64,000 nt of DNA, from NCBI RefSeq assembly GCF_007992495.1, contig NZ_BKAJ01000083.1:1-64000 (forward strand), given 5' to 3'. The notes under the pieces were generated by a model. The model was given only the letters and a program-made list of their open reading frames with translations, searched no databases and was not told where the DNA came from. This document shows positions 8,005-16,974 of the stretch, piece after piece. How positions within the stretch are numbered: position 1 is the first letter of the stretch; every line of letters begins with the position of its first letter. A program made the translations under genes and the position numbers. Source of the DNA: Reyranella soli (GTDB taxonomy: Bacteria; Pseudomonadota; Alphaproteobacteria; Reyranellales; Reyranellaceae).

Positions 8005-11000
8005 ATGAAGCTGACGCACTTCTTCATCGACCGGCCGATCTTCGCGATGGTCGTGTCGATCTTCATCACCCTGGTCGGCGGCATCTCGTACTTCTCGCTG
8101 CCCGTCGCGCAGTATCCCGAGATCGCACCACCGACCATCGCGATCAGTGCGAGCTATCCCGGCGCCTCGGCACAGGTGGTGAGCGAAACTGTCGCCACGC
8201 CACTCGAACAGGAGATCAACGGCGTCGAGAACATGCTCTACATGTCTTCGCAGGCGACCAGTGACGGCAAGCTGTCGCTCACCGTGACCTTCGCGCTCGG
8301 CACCAACCTCGACGTCGCCCAGGTGCTGGTGCAGAACCGCGTCGCCGTGGCCGAGCCGAGGCTGCCCGAAGAGGTGCGGCGCCTCGGGATCACGGTGCGC
8401 AAGAATTCGCCGGACCTGATGATGGTGGTTCATCTCAGTTCGCCGGACGGGTCCCGCGACCAACTCTATATCTCGAACTATGTGACCCTGCAGGTCAAGG
8501 ACGTGCTGGCGCGCCTCGACGGCGTCGGCGACGTGCAGATGTTTGGTGCGCGCGACTATTCGATGCGTATCTGGCTCGATCCGGAGAAAGTCGCGGCGCG
8601 TAACCTCACCGCCGGCGAGGTCGTGGCCGCGCTCAGGGCCCAGAACGTACAGGTCGCATCCGGCGTGCTCAATCAGCCGCCGGTGCCTCAGAGCCACGCC
8701 TTTTCGGTCAATGTCGAAACCCTGGGCAGGCTGGCCGACGTCCGGCAATTCTCCGACATCGTCGTCCGAAACGACCCGGACGGCCGCGTGACCCGCATCC
8801 GTGATATCGGCCGGGTCGAGCTGGGCGCGCGGGACTACAACTCTAACGCCTACCTCGATGAGCGGGAAGCGGTGCCGATGCTGATCTTCCAGCGGCCCGG
8901 CTCGAATGCGCTCGCCACCGCAGGCCGCATCAAGGCGGCGATGGAGGAGCTTTCGGCGTCGTTCCCGGCCGGGCTGAAATATGACATCGTCTACAATCCG
9001 ACGGAGTTCATCGCCGAGTCGGTGCACGAGGTCTACAAGACGATGTTCGAGGCCGTCATTCTCGTCGTCGTCGTAGTGATCGTCTTCCTGCAGACTTGGC
9101 GCGCCTCGCTGATCCCGATCGTGGCGATCCCGGTGTCGCTGATCGGCACGATGGCCGTGATGGCGGCGGCCGGCTTCTCGCTGAACAATCTCTCGCTGTT
9201 CGGCCTGGTGCTGGCCATCGGCATCGTGGTCGACGATGCGATCGTCGTGGTTGAGAACGTTGAGCGCAACATTCGTGCCGGCATGTCGCCGCGCGAGGCC
9301 TCGCATGCGACGATGGACGAGGTGGGCGGCGCGCTGATCGCCATCGCCCTGGTGCTCTCGGCGGTATTCATTCCCGCAGCCTTCATTGCCGGCATCTCCG
9401 GCCAGTTCTTCCGGCAGTTCGCCGTGACCATCGCGTCGGCGACGGTATTCTCCTGCATCGTCTCGCTTACCCTGAGCCCCGCGCTCTGCGCCCTGTTGTT
9501 CAAGCCGCACAGCGAGCATGCCGGCGCCCAGTCCTTTGTCACGCGCACGGTCGGCACCTTCTTCCGCGGCTTCAACATCGGCTTCGACAAGCTGTCCGCC
9601 GGCTACGGCCGATGGACCGCCGCATTCGTGCGCCGTAGCGCCATCTTCCTCGCCGCCTATGCCGGGCTGATCGCGCTCGCCGGCTGGCAGTTCACGCGGG
9701 CACCCACCGGCTTCATTCCGGCTCAGGACCAGGGCTACCTCATCACGGTGATCCAGCTCCCGCCCGGTGCCTCGCTACAGCGAACCGATGCGCTGGTGCG
9801 CAAGGCGGCCAAGGTCATCTTCGAAACCAAGGGTGTCGCGCATGCCGTGCCCTTTGCCGGCTTCGACGGCGCCACCTTCACGTCGGCGCCGAACGCCGGC
9901 GCCATCTTCGCCGCCCTGGCGCCGTTCCCCGACCGCGTCGCTAAGGGGCTTTCCGCCGACCACATTCTAGCCGATCTGCGCAAGCGCCTCGGCGCGCTCG
10001 AGGAGGCCTTGATCATCGTCATTCCGCCTCCCCCGGTGCGCGGCATCGGCACCGCGGGCGGCTTCAAGATGATGGTGCAGGACAAGCGCGGGCGCGGTCT
10101 GCAGGCGCTCGAGGCGGCCACCCAGGAGCTGGTTACCGCCGCCAACCAGACGCCCGGCCTGGTCGGTGTGTTCTCGCTGTTCAATACGCGCACGCCCAAG
10201 CTCTACGCCGACATCGACCGCGTGAAGGCCGAGATGCTGGGCGTTCCCGCCGACAACGTGTTCGACGCGCTCGAGGTGTATCTTGGCTCGGTCTACGTCA
10301 ATGACTTCAACTATCTCGGGCGCACCTACCAGGTCACCGCCCAGGCCGAAGGCCAGTTCCGGCAGACCATCAACGACATCACCAACTGGAAGACGCGCAG
10401 CGCCGCCGGCCGCATGGTGCCGATCGGCGCGGTGACGACGTTCCAGGACATCACGGGTCCCTATCGAGTGCCGCGCTACAATCTCTATCCGGCGGCGGAG
10501 CTGCAGGGCAATACCCTGCCCGGCTATTCGACTGGCTATGCCCTTGCCGCCATGGAGAAGCTCGCCGCCGAGCACCTGCCGGACGGTTTTGGCTTCCAAT
10601 GGACCGAGCTTGCCTACCAGGAGAAGCTGGTAGGCAACACCGGTCTCTTGGTCTTCGCCGCTTCCGTGGTGTTCGTCTTTCTGGTGCTGGCCGCGCAGTA
10701 CGAGAGCTGGTCTCTGCCGCTTGCCGTCATCCTGATCGTGCCGATGTGCCTGCTAGCGGGCGTGAGCGGCCTGTTGTTGCGCGGCATGGAAGTGAACATC
10801 CTGGCGCAGGTCGGCTTCGTTGTGCTGATCGGGCTTGCCGCCAAGAACGCGATCCTGATCGTCGAGTTCGCGCGCCAGGCCGAGGCCGAGGGTACGAGCC
10901 GCATCGAGGCCGCGGTCCAGGCCGCCCGCACGCGCCTGCGGCCGATCCTGATGACCTCGTTCGCCTTCATCCTGGGCGTCGTGCCGCTCGCCATCGCGGT

Positions 11001-11172
11001 CGGCGCCGGATCGGAGATGCGCCAGTCGCTCGGCACCACGGTGTTCTTCGGCATGCTGGGCGTGACTGGCTTCGGCCTGATCTTCACCCCAGTGTTTTAC
11101 GTCACCGTGCGCAACCTCGTCGACTGGCCGCAGCGCCGCCGAGTGCCGAAGCGCCCGACCTCGACCGCGTGA
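8005..11172 (+). CDS. RND multidrug efflux pump inner-membrane transporter (MexF/AcrB type)
   Basis: A 1055-residue HAE1-family proton-driven pump, usual length. It starts MKLTHFFIDRPIFAMVV, typical of the first helix. The TM4 proton relay aspartate pair is present (GIVVDDAIVVVENVERN), as is the TM10-11 GLAAKNAILIVEFA. Two large periplasmic loops lie at about 35-335 and 560-870. It forms an operon with the adaptor upstream. Part of this gene is duplicated, with an internal deletion, about 2.5 kb downstream (13618-14018). Probable substrates are hydrophobic drugs or solvents, which cannot be told from sequence. Confidence 0.95.
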   Translation: MKLTHFFIDRPIFAMVVSIFITLVGGISYFSLPVAQYPEIAPPTIAISASYPGASAQVVSETVATPLEQEINGVENMLYMSSQATSDGKLSLTVTFALGTNLDVAQVLVQNRVAVAEPRLPEEVRRLGITVRKNSPDLMMVVHLSSPDGSRDQLYISNYVTLQVKDVLARLDGVGDVQMFGARDYSMRIWLDPEKVAARNLTAGEVVAALRAQNVQVASGVLNQPPVPQSHAFSVNVETLGRLADVRQFSDIVVRNDPDGRVTRIRDIGRVELGARDYNSNAYLDEREAVPMLIFQRPGSNALATAGRIKAAMEELSASFPAGLKYDIVYNPTEFIAESVHEVYKTMFEAVILVVVVVIVFLQTWRASLIPIVAIPVSLIGTMAVMAAAGFSLNNLSLFGLVLAIGIVVDDAIVVVENVERNIRAGMSPREASHATMDEVGGALIAIALVLSAVFIPAAFIAGISGQFFRQFAVTIASATVFSCIVSLTLSPALCALLFKPHSEHAGAQSFVTRTVGTFFRGFNIGFDKLSAGYGRWTAAFVRRSAIFLAAYAGLIALAGWQFTRAPTGFIPAQDQGYLITVIQLPPGASLQRTDALVRKAAKVIFETKGVAHAVPFAGFDGATFTSAPNAGAIFAALAPFPDRVAKGLSADHILADLRKRLGALEEALIIVIPPPPVRGIGTAGGFKMMVQDKRGRGLQALEAATQELVTAANQTPGLVGVFSLFNTRTPKLYADIDRVKAEMLGVPADNVFDALEVYLGSVYVNDFNYLGRTYQVTAQAEGQFRQTINDITNWKTRSAAGRMVPIGAVTTFQDITGPYRVPRYNLYPAAELQGNTLPGYSTGYALAAMEKLAAEHLPDGFGFQWTELAYQEKLVGNTGLLVFAASVVFVFLVLAAQYESWSLPLAVILIVPMCLLAGVSGLLLRGMEVNILAQVGFVVLIGLAAKNAILIVEFARQAEAEGTSRIEAAVQAARTRLRPILMTSFAFILGVVPLAIAVGAGSEMRQSLGTTVFFGMLGVTGFGLIFTPVFYVTVRNLVDWPQRRRVPKRPTSTA

Positions 11173-11359
11173 GACCTCAAGCGCAGCCCCGAGCAGCAGG
11201 ACTGCCACCGCGCGACAATAGAGCGCCATTGCGATGCGGTGCGCAGATGCGTCCCTTTCAAGCCGCGTGGACTGCAGGTCACCAACAAGGGACGATTGGC
11301 GTAGGCCCTGGTGATAGCATCAGTCACCAAGCCGATGCTGTCTTCCCGGAAGCGGTATT

Positions 11360-11826
11360 GTGATCAGAATAGACCTTCCAAAGTCGACTTCAATTCTCGA
11401 ACGGGGCGTCATGCCGTTGAAGGGCGGAACGAAGCTAGACGTTCGAATCTGGTTTCCAGTGGATACCGATGTTCGCCCAGTCCCGGCGGTCGTGGAATAC
11501 CTCCCTTATCGCAAGAGACCCCGAATGCACGAGCGAGATGCACGCACATATCCCTATCTTGCTGGTAGTGGGTACGTCCGTGTTCCAGTTGATATCCGAG
11601 GACGTAGTGACTCTGAGAGGACTGCTGGAAGACAAATACGCGAAGCAGGAGCATGACGACGCGCTCGAGGTGATCGCCAGGGTCGTTGATCAACCTTGGT
11701 GCACAGGTCGCGCGGGCATGACGGGATTCTCGTGGGCGGCTTCATTGGGCTGCACGTTGCGGCACAGCGACCTCCGGTCCTTAAGGCGATTGTGACGTTG
11801 TGCTCTATCGACGACCGATGATTTCC
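11360..11826 (+). pseudogene. Frameshifted CocE/NonD-family hydrolase (N-terminal part)
   Basis: Three reading frames carry successive pieces of one X-Pro dipeptidyl-peptidase/cocaine-esterase-like protein. Frame one from 11360 gives VPAVVEYLPYRKRPRMHERD, a GYV segment and VDIRGRSDS. A second frame (about 11620-11740) gives QEHDDALEVIARVVDQPWC and GRAGMTGFSW, the nucleophile elbow. A third gives RPPVLKAIVTLCSIDDR, ending near 11826. The order matches the family N-terminus; the remaining 400 or so residues are missing. At least two frameshifts make it non-functional. Confidence 0.75.
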
Positions 11827-11859
11827 CTCGCCCGCATTGCAAGGTCGTTCTTCAAAAGC

Positions 11860-11952
11860 ATGGTCCAATTTCAGGACCAGACACCGAAGGCGCTGCGCCA
11901 GCTACAGGTGCTGATTGAACGATACAAGAGGCGCGAAAGCGAAAGACACTGA
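11860..11952 (+). other. Short ORF (30 aa) coupled to the GMC oxidoreductase
   Basis: ATG at 11860 encodes a 30-residue highly charged helix (MVQFQDQTPKALRQLQVL... ending RRESERH). Its TGA shares a base with the ATG of the following gene (TGATG at 11950-11954). It may act as a coupled leader, or be the residual tail of a deleted gene that formerly preceded the oxidoreductase. Confidence 0.3.
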
Positions 11953-13547
11953 TGTCCCACGAAACCTACGACATTGTCATTGTTGGCGCGGGCACAGCCG
12001 GCTGCGTTGTTGCGAGTTACATCGCCGAACACACCGATGCGTCGATCGCGCTGATCGAAGCGGGCGAGATGGATCGCGATCCGTTCATCCACATTCCTGC
12101 CGGCTTCGCCAAAATGCTGGTGCACGACCGGCATGTCTGGAGATACGAGACGGTTCCCCAGCACGGCACCAAGCGAGCTTATCGCTCCGACAAGGTGCTC
12201 GGCGGCGGCTCCTCGATCAATGCGATGACCTACGTCCGTGGTCAGAGGCGCGACTACGCTGCCTGGCAGGACGCGGTCGGCGACACCGGCAAATGGTCGT
12301 ATGAAGACCTCCTGCCCGTCTTCATGGCGCAAGAAGACAACGACACCTTCCACGACGAATATCACGGCATCAATGGTGGCCTGGCGGTCCAGTTGCCTAA
12401 GGGCATCAACAAGCTGAACCAATACTGCCTGAAGGCCTTCCAGGAATATGGCGTCCCCTTCAATCCCGACTATAACGGCAAGAGCCAGATCGGCGTCTCG
12501 CCCGTGCAGTCCACGGTTGGAAATCAGCGCCGGTGCAGTGCGGCCGATGCTTATCTGCGTCCGCACCTGGCGTCGGGCCGCGTAACCCTTCTCACGGGGA
12601 AGGCCGTCGTTCGCATTCTTATCAAAAACAAACGGGCTGTCGGCGTTGAACTGAGCGACAAGGGCCTCGAGTCAATCATGGCCGGCGAGGTCGTGCTGTC
12701 GGCCGGGTCCGTCCATAGTCCGACGATTCTCATGCACTCGGGCATTGGGCCGGCTGAGCAGATGCGCCAGCACGGCATCGCAGTGATCGTCGATTCTCCG
12801 GAGGTGGGCGAAAATCTCCAGGACCACCCGATGGTACCGGTCCGTGCCTATGTAAAGGGCAATCTCGGCTATCAGGCGGCCGCGCATGGCCTCGGCACTG
12901 TCAAGGCGGGCCTGCGCTATCTCGTTACCAAAGATGGCCCGCCGTCGGGCAACGGCATTGAAACGGTTTCCCACTGGAATCCGTCCGACTTCACCGCCGA
13001 GCCCACGATCCAATGCTATCACACTCCTATCATCTCGAACCAGGAACACAGCCCGACGGGCGACCGCTCCGGCATCACCTTCGAGCTCGTAGTGCTTCAG
13101 CCCAAGAGCCTCGGTTGGGTGCGGTTGGCTGACAGCAACCCGACGTCGATGCCCCTCATCAACCCGAACTTCATCGGCGAGGAGGAAGATTTGAGGGCCG
13201 TGGTGGAATCGGTGCGCGCGATCCGCGAGGTTATGGCCCAGGAGTCGCTGGCGCCGGTGATCGAGGAAGAGATCGATCCTGGCCCGCACATCCAGTCGGA
13301 CGCGGAGATTGCCGAGTATGCGAAGCGCGCCGTGACGACGATGTGGCACCCGGTCGGCACGTGCCGGATGGGCCAGGATGCACGAGCGGTGGTTGACGCA
13401 CGGCTCAGGGTTCGCGGGGTCGACAGCCTCCGAGTGATCGACGCCTCGATCATGCCGAACATCACTAGCGGCAATACCAACGCCCCGACCCAGGCCCTCG
13501 CGCGCCACGCCACGGCGATGCTGGTCGAGGATCTGAAGCGGACTTAA
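11952..13547 (+). CDS. GMC-family FAD oxidoreductase (choline dehydrogenase-like)
   Basis: A 531-residue flavoprotein of the glucose-methanol-choline family, oxidising an alcohol to an aldehyde or ketone. The N-terminal FAD Rossmann motif is IVGAGTAGCVVA; the family signature is GGGSSINAMTYVRG; the second signature includes AGSVHSPTILMHSGIG. The catalytic histidine lies in MWHPVGTCRMG and the C-terminal partner in NTNAPTQALA. Length is normal for bacterial AlkJ/BetA-like enzymes. The start overlaps a tiny upstream ORF. It sits between two gene relics, so the neighbourhood gives no substrate clue. Confidence 0.92.
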   Translation: MSHETYDIVIVGAGTAGCVVASYIAEHTDASIALIEAGEMDRDPFIHIPAGFAKMLVHDRHVWRYETVPQHGTKRAYRSDKVLGGGSSINAMTYVRGQRRDYAAWQDAVGDTGKWSYEDLLPVFMAQEDNDTFHDEYHGINGGLAVQLPKGINKLNQYCLKAFQEYGVPFNPDYNGKSQIGVSPVQSTVGNQRRCSAADAYLRPHLASGRVTLLTGKAVVRILIKNKRAVGVELSDKGLESIMAGEVVLSAGSVHSPTILMHSGIGPAEQMRQHGIAVIVDSPEVGENLQDHPMVPVRAYVKGNLGYQAAAHGLGTVKAGLRYLVTKDGPPSGNGIETVSHWNPSDFTAEPTIQCYHTPIISNQEHSPTGDRSGITFELVVLQPKSLGWVRLADSNPTSMPLINPNFIGEEEDLRAVVESVRAIREVMAQESLAPVIEEEIDPGPHIQSDAEIAEYAKRAVTTMWHPVGTCRMGQDARAVVDARLRVRGVDSLRVIDASIMPNITSGNTNAPTQALARHATAMLVEDLKRT

Positions 13548-13617
13548 GGAGCCCTGGCGTAAGTCGACGACGGCGCCGGCAGCGGTCTCCCGCCCGTGTC
13601 CGCCGGCGGGGCGGAGG

Positions 13618-14018
13618 GCGTTCCCGCCGACAACGTGTTGGACGCGCTCGAGGTCGATCTCGCCTCGGCCTACGTCAATGACTTCAACCAATTCGGCCGC
13701 ACTTACCAGGTCACGGCCAGGCCGGAGGCCAATTCCGGCAGACCCTGTACGACCCCGCTGGAAGACGCCGCAACGCCGCCGGCGCATATTGCCGATCGGC
13801 GTGGTGACGACGTTCCAGGACATCACGACCTCGTTTGCTTTCATCTGGGCGTGGTACCGCTCGGCATCGCGGTCGTCGCGGGCTTAGAGATGCGCCAGTC
13901 GCTCGGCACCACGTTGTTCTTTGGCTTGCCGGGCGTGCCCGGCTTCGGCCTGATCTTCACCCCCAACGTTCTACGCCACCATGCGCGACCTCACCGACTG
14001 GCCGCAGCGCCGCCGGCG
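13618..14018 (+). pseudogene. Fragment of an RND pump gene with an internal deletion
   Basis: Positions about 13618-13830 match the intact pump gene at about 10239-10452 (VPADNV.DALEV, YVNDFN, FGRTYQVTA, VTTFQDIT). The match then jumps directly to the equivalent of about 10955-11140 (FAFI.GVVPL.IAV, EMRQSLGTT, GFGLIFTP, DWPQRRR). About 500 bases are deleted at the join GACATCACG/ACCTCGTTT, and frame changes occur. Both parts derive from one pump of the same subfamily, so this is a decayed second copy. Confidence 0.85.
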
Positions 14019-14316
14019 CGTTCCGCGCGCGGCCCAATTTTCCCCTCTGAGTGGATTCCGCTCGGGGGAGGTGCCCACAAGGCGGGCCGAAGGGTTATTC
14101 GAAAGGACCATTCGCGCTTCTGACCCCTTCGTCGCCGCAAGACGGCGACACCCCCTTGGGCGGGTTCCGCCAAGGGGAGAAGACGCACACTCACCACGTA
14201 TCGATGGTCGGCCGTTTCTTGTGGGCTGGCGCGAACTTTGGGCCGCCAACGTTGCGCCTGCTTTCAGTGCCAGATTCCGTAAGTCGATACTTGATGTCGA
14301 GGGAGCGCATCCGCTT
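14019..14316. other. Gene-free interval
   Basis: Between the RND relic and the OsmC gene I see no supported gene. The sequence has a few short GC-rich inverted repeats (for example around CCCCTTGGGCGG at 14150) but no recognisable protein similarity in any frame. Confidence 0.4.
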
Positions 14317-14862
14317 TCAAGGCGGTCCCACCCACGGATCTTCGATGGCTGCGACGGCCTCTAGATCGTTCAGGTACTCGGTCGCGGCCGGCGAACCGTT
14401 TTGGTTCCCGACTGGGCTCAACGTTGTGGCGATGTCGGCGCCCCTCCCGAGTGTCTTGCCGACAGGGCACTGATCAGCCATGAGCAGAATTCGTCCACGC
14501 TGTTCATCGTCGAGTGGACCGGAGAGAAAAAGCACTCGGTCATACCGGTCACGCCCTTCCAGCGACCCCTGATCCCAGGATCCTCTTTTGTAGGCCACAG
14601 CGACCTGAACCCGCTCGAGCGGAAACTTCTTGCGATCTGCATACACGCGAATGGTCATCGCGGTGCAAGCGGCCAGCGAAGCGCTTAGTAGTTCGTACGG
14701 AGTGGGACCCGATGTCCCGTTTTCAGTTCTCCGTGAACCACCGATCAAGAACGCAGAACCAGGGACCTGCCCCAACAACTGCATGCGTTCAATCCCTGTT
14801 TCCGACACCAGCATGTAGTCGCCGGCGATAGCAGCAGCTGACAAATTTGAGGACATGGGCAT
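14317..14862 (-). CDS. OsmC-family peroxiredoxin-like protein, copy 1
   Basis: A 181-residue OsmC/Ohr-fold protein, a thiol-dependent reductase of organic hydroperoxides. The two family cysteines are present: C66 in ASLAACTAMTIR and C132 in ADQCPVGKTL. The PTPYELLSASL segment before the first cysteine is typical. The C-terminal 30 residues (GNQNGSPAATEYLNDLE...) extend beyond the usual domain. ATG at 14862 is taken; a second ATG six bases inside is possible. A different OsmC paralogue lies 480 bases upstream on the same strand. Confidence 0.9.
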   Translation of the reverse strand: MPMSSNLSAAAIAGDYMLVSETGIERMQLLGQVPGSAFLIGGSRRTENGTSGPTPYELLSASLAACTAMTIRVYADRKKFPLERVQVAVAYKRGSWDQGSLEGRDRYDRVLFLSGPLDDEQRGRILLMADQCPVGKTLGRGADIATTLSPVGNQNGSPAATEYLNDLEAVAAIEDPWVGPP

Positions 14863-15339
14863 GCTCCCGAACAGCCTGATAAGTGGCTCGGGTGCGATTT
14901 AGCAAGCGTTGTCTCTCAATGCGAGTCACGCTGGTGTCTGGTGGATGCAGGGACACCTAAAGTGGACTTCCGGCCTCGTTGGCGCGGACATATACGGCAC
15001 CGACCGTCGCCAAACATTAGAACAGCGCGCCAGCAACCATCGCAGTGTCAGATCCTGATGCCAGGAAGGCCGCAGCCAGCAAGTATGATGCTCATGAGCG
15101 CAGTCCTCAGCGACCCGCCGAACCGAGAGATCGTATTGTTGTTCAGGTCGGACTCGGCCCCGACCTTGCGGCCCTCCGCTATAGTCAACACGAGCGTTGA
15201 GATTGGCACGGCAACGCGGACATGCCGCGGAGAATTCCAGCATCGATGCGTTCGCGCAGCCGCCATCTGTTAGCCGTCGCCTCGATGTCTCCGTGTTAGT
15301 GCTGGCGAACCGGCCGGGCGGCGTTAGCGATGAACGTCA
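14863..15339. other. Interval between the two OsmC genes, no supported gene
   Basis: Open frames on both strands exist here, including a 72-codon minus-strand one (15048-15266) with a hydrophobic patch and ILAGCGLPGIRI at its end. None shows a recognisable domain, good start context or plausible composition. I treat the interval as non-coding or eroded. Confidence 0.35.
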
Positions 15340-15846
15340 CTATTCCGAGCCCGAAGTGCGTAAACGCGCTTGCATGGCTATGAAATGGTCGTTCTGGACC
15401 GAGCGCGCTTCCTCCTCGGCGTTCCCAATGTCACCAAACGAGGTTGCGATGGTGCAACCGCCAGTCAGCGCAACATGGACTGGGCAACCCTCTGCTATGG
15501 CAAGCAACTGGCTCCGTTGATCTTCAGTGAGATCACCGTCGAGGGCGAGAATGCGTTCAAAGCATACCTGATTGGCGCCATTCTTTCCGAGGTACTTAAC
15601 AGCCACTCGGACTCGCGAAAGTCTCCAGGTCCGCTGATTAGCGAAAAACCGGACAGTCATCGATGTGCAGGCACCCAGGGCACCACAAAGCAGATCGTAC
15701 GGATCTGGACCGCCACCCCGACCTCCAACCGCTGGCGCCTGGTCTGAGAGGAAGGATACCCCTCCGCTTCTGATCTCGACTTGAAACGGCCCGTTCTGCG
15801 TTTCGCAAAGTACCACTGTTTTGTGCATCTCGGATGGATCTGACAC
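15340..15846 (-). CDS. OsmC-family protein, copy 2
   Basis: A 168-residue OsmC-fold protein, probable hydroperoxide-reducing enzyme. It has GPDPYDLLCGALGACTSMTVR with C60 and AEGCPVHVALTGG with C121, the two catalytic positions. It is only moderately similar to the OsmC at 14317, so this is an old paralogue rather than a recent duplication. The frame begins at GTG 15846; an internal ATG at 15828 (MHKTVV) is an equally good start and would give 162 residues. An extra cysteine, C54, lies just before the first active-site one. Confidence 0.88.
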   Translation of the reverse strand: MSDPSEMHKTVVLCETQNGPFQVEIRSGGVSFLSDQAPAVGGRGGGPDPYDLLCGALGACTSMTVRFFANQRTWRLSRVRVAVKYLGKNGANQVCFERILALDGDLTEDQRSQLLAIAEGCPVHVALTGGCTIATSFGDIGNAEEEARSVQNDHFIAMQARLRTSGSE

Positions 15847-16184
15847 GGCATGCCTCGTTGTCGGCGGGAGCAGGCCCCTATCGAAGTCAAATGCACGGTC
15901 GCCCGCAAGTGAAGCTGTGTGCCGGTGGAATTTTGGACACGGATTGAAGATCTTCAGAGAGGGCAGGGGAGCGTATGTCGTCGCCGGATGACGAGGCTGT
16001 CGCCGCCGTCAACTCGACCGAGCGGGAAAATGTTCCTGCGTCCGCGAGGACGCACAAGCCAATAGTCCTTCGGTGATCTCTCGTGCGCTGCGGTTTTCTA
16101 ATCACAGCGCTTTTCAGCCATTGCGGATCTAGTGCCTTTGGACCGGGGCTCGGAACGCGAGCCCAGGTCCACAGGCGCTACGGA
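15847..16184. other. Gene-free interval
   Basis: No supported gene. A GC-rich imperfect repeat follows the ferritin-like gene's stop on its downstream side (CTGTGGACCTGGGCTCGCGTTCC read on the minus strand near 16160) and may help terminate transcription. Confidence 0.3.
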
Positions 16185-16661
16185 TCAACCGAACTGGAAG
16201 GGTTCGGCTGGCAATGATCCGCCAATCACACCGTTTAGCGTGGTCCAGTGCATCATCTCATCGGCCGAAATCTGAGCAAAAAGTTGGGATAGTCCGGAAT
16301 CCCGGATGCTCGATATCTGGCTGATATAGCCGCTGGCGGCGCCCCGTTCGAGCGTTGTCGCCAGAGAAAGAACGTCGGCCTGCGACTTGAGCGCGCCGAG
16401 TTTCAGCTGAGAGACATAGTCGTCATCGCTCTTCGGCGCGACCGGCGTCGCGCCGATGTTGCCGATGAGCTTTGCCAACGCGTCGCGATGACCTTCGTGA
16501 TGGCTTTTGAAGAGCAGGGCGACTTTCAGGGTGTCAGGGACAAGAAGGCCGCTGCCGCCCGCAATCCGATACGCCGCGATCCCAGCATGCTCACCGGCGA
16601 GCGCACTCTGGATGACTTCAACATCCTGCGAAATGTCGTGTGCTTTTCCCGTGATAGCCAA
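16185..16661 (-). CDS. Ferritin-like domain protein
   Basis: A 158-residue all-helical ferritin/rubrerythrin-like protein. Metal-ligand candidates recur in the four-helix pattern: E in AGEHAGIAAYR, H and E in SHHEGHRDALAK, E in TTLERGAASGY and E with H in SADEMMHWTTL. The frame is open 16 codons further upstream, but a perfect AAGGAGG at 16673-16667 is followed five bases later by TTG at 16661, which I choose as start (MAITGKAHDISQD). Proteins of this type are common in stress-related clusters; the function is unproven. It could bind di-iron; no export signal is seen. Confidence 0.75.
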   Translation of the reverse strand: MAITGKAHDISQDVEVIQSALAGEHAGIAAYRIAGGSGLLVPDTLKVALLFKSHHEGHRDALAKLIGNIGATPVAPKSDDDYVSQLKLGALKSQADVLSLATTLERGAASGYISQISSIRDSGLSQLFAQISADEMMHWTTLNGVIGGSLPAEPFQFG

Positions 16662-16974
16662 AACAACCTCCTTTTCTGGCAGGGCAGGTGCGGCCTTCCG
16701 CACCTGCATAGTTTCGATGGCTCGGCGTTCAGTTGCTGTGCTTGTTCACCCTCGAGTGGTTTGGGTTACTGCTTCACCAGTCCATCGCCAGTGGAACGTA
16801 GCGGTGCCGCACCAACTGCGAATCCGAATTGTGCATCCAGTCGTCCGGGGGGATGGCTATTGAGCGGAAGCGCATAGCTATTTGGGCGCAGTGGCATAGC
16901 GCCGATGGGCGGCGCGACCTACATCATGGTCGATGCTTGCGTGTCGCTGAGGTGATGGCCCCACTCTGAAGGGA

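Noticed and set aside
6634..9519. A 961-codon open frame on the minus strand
   Set aside because: It is antisense to the efflux adaptor and pump; the protein is an Arg/His/Asp-rich mirror of GC-rich coding DNA, without domains.
12672..13844. A 390-codon minus-strand frame
   Set aside because: It is antisense to the GMC oxidoreductase and has no recognisable domain.
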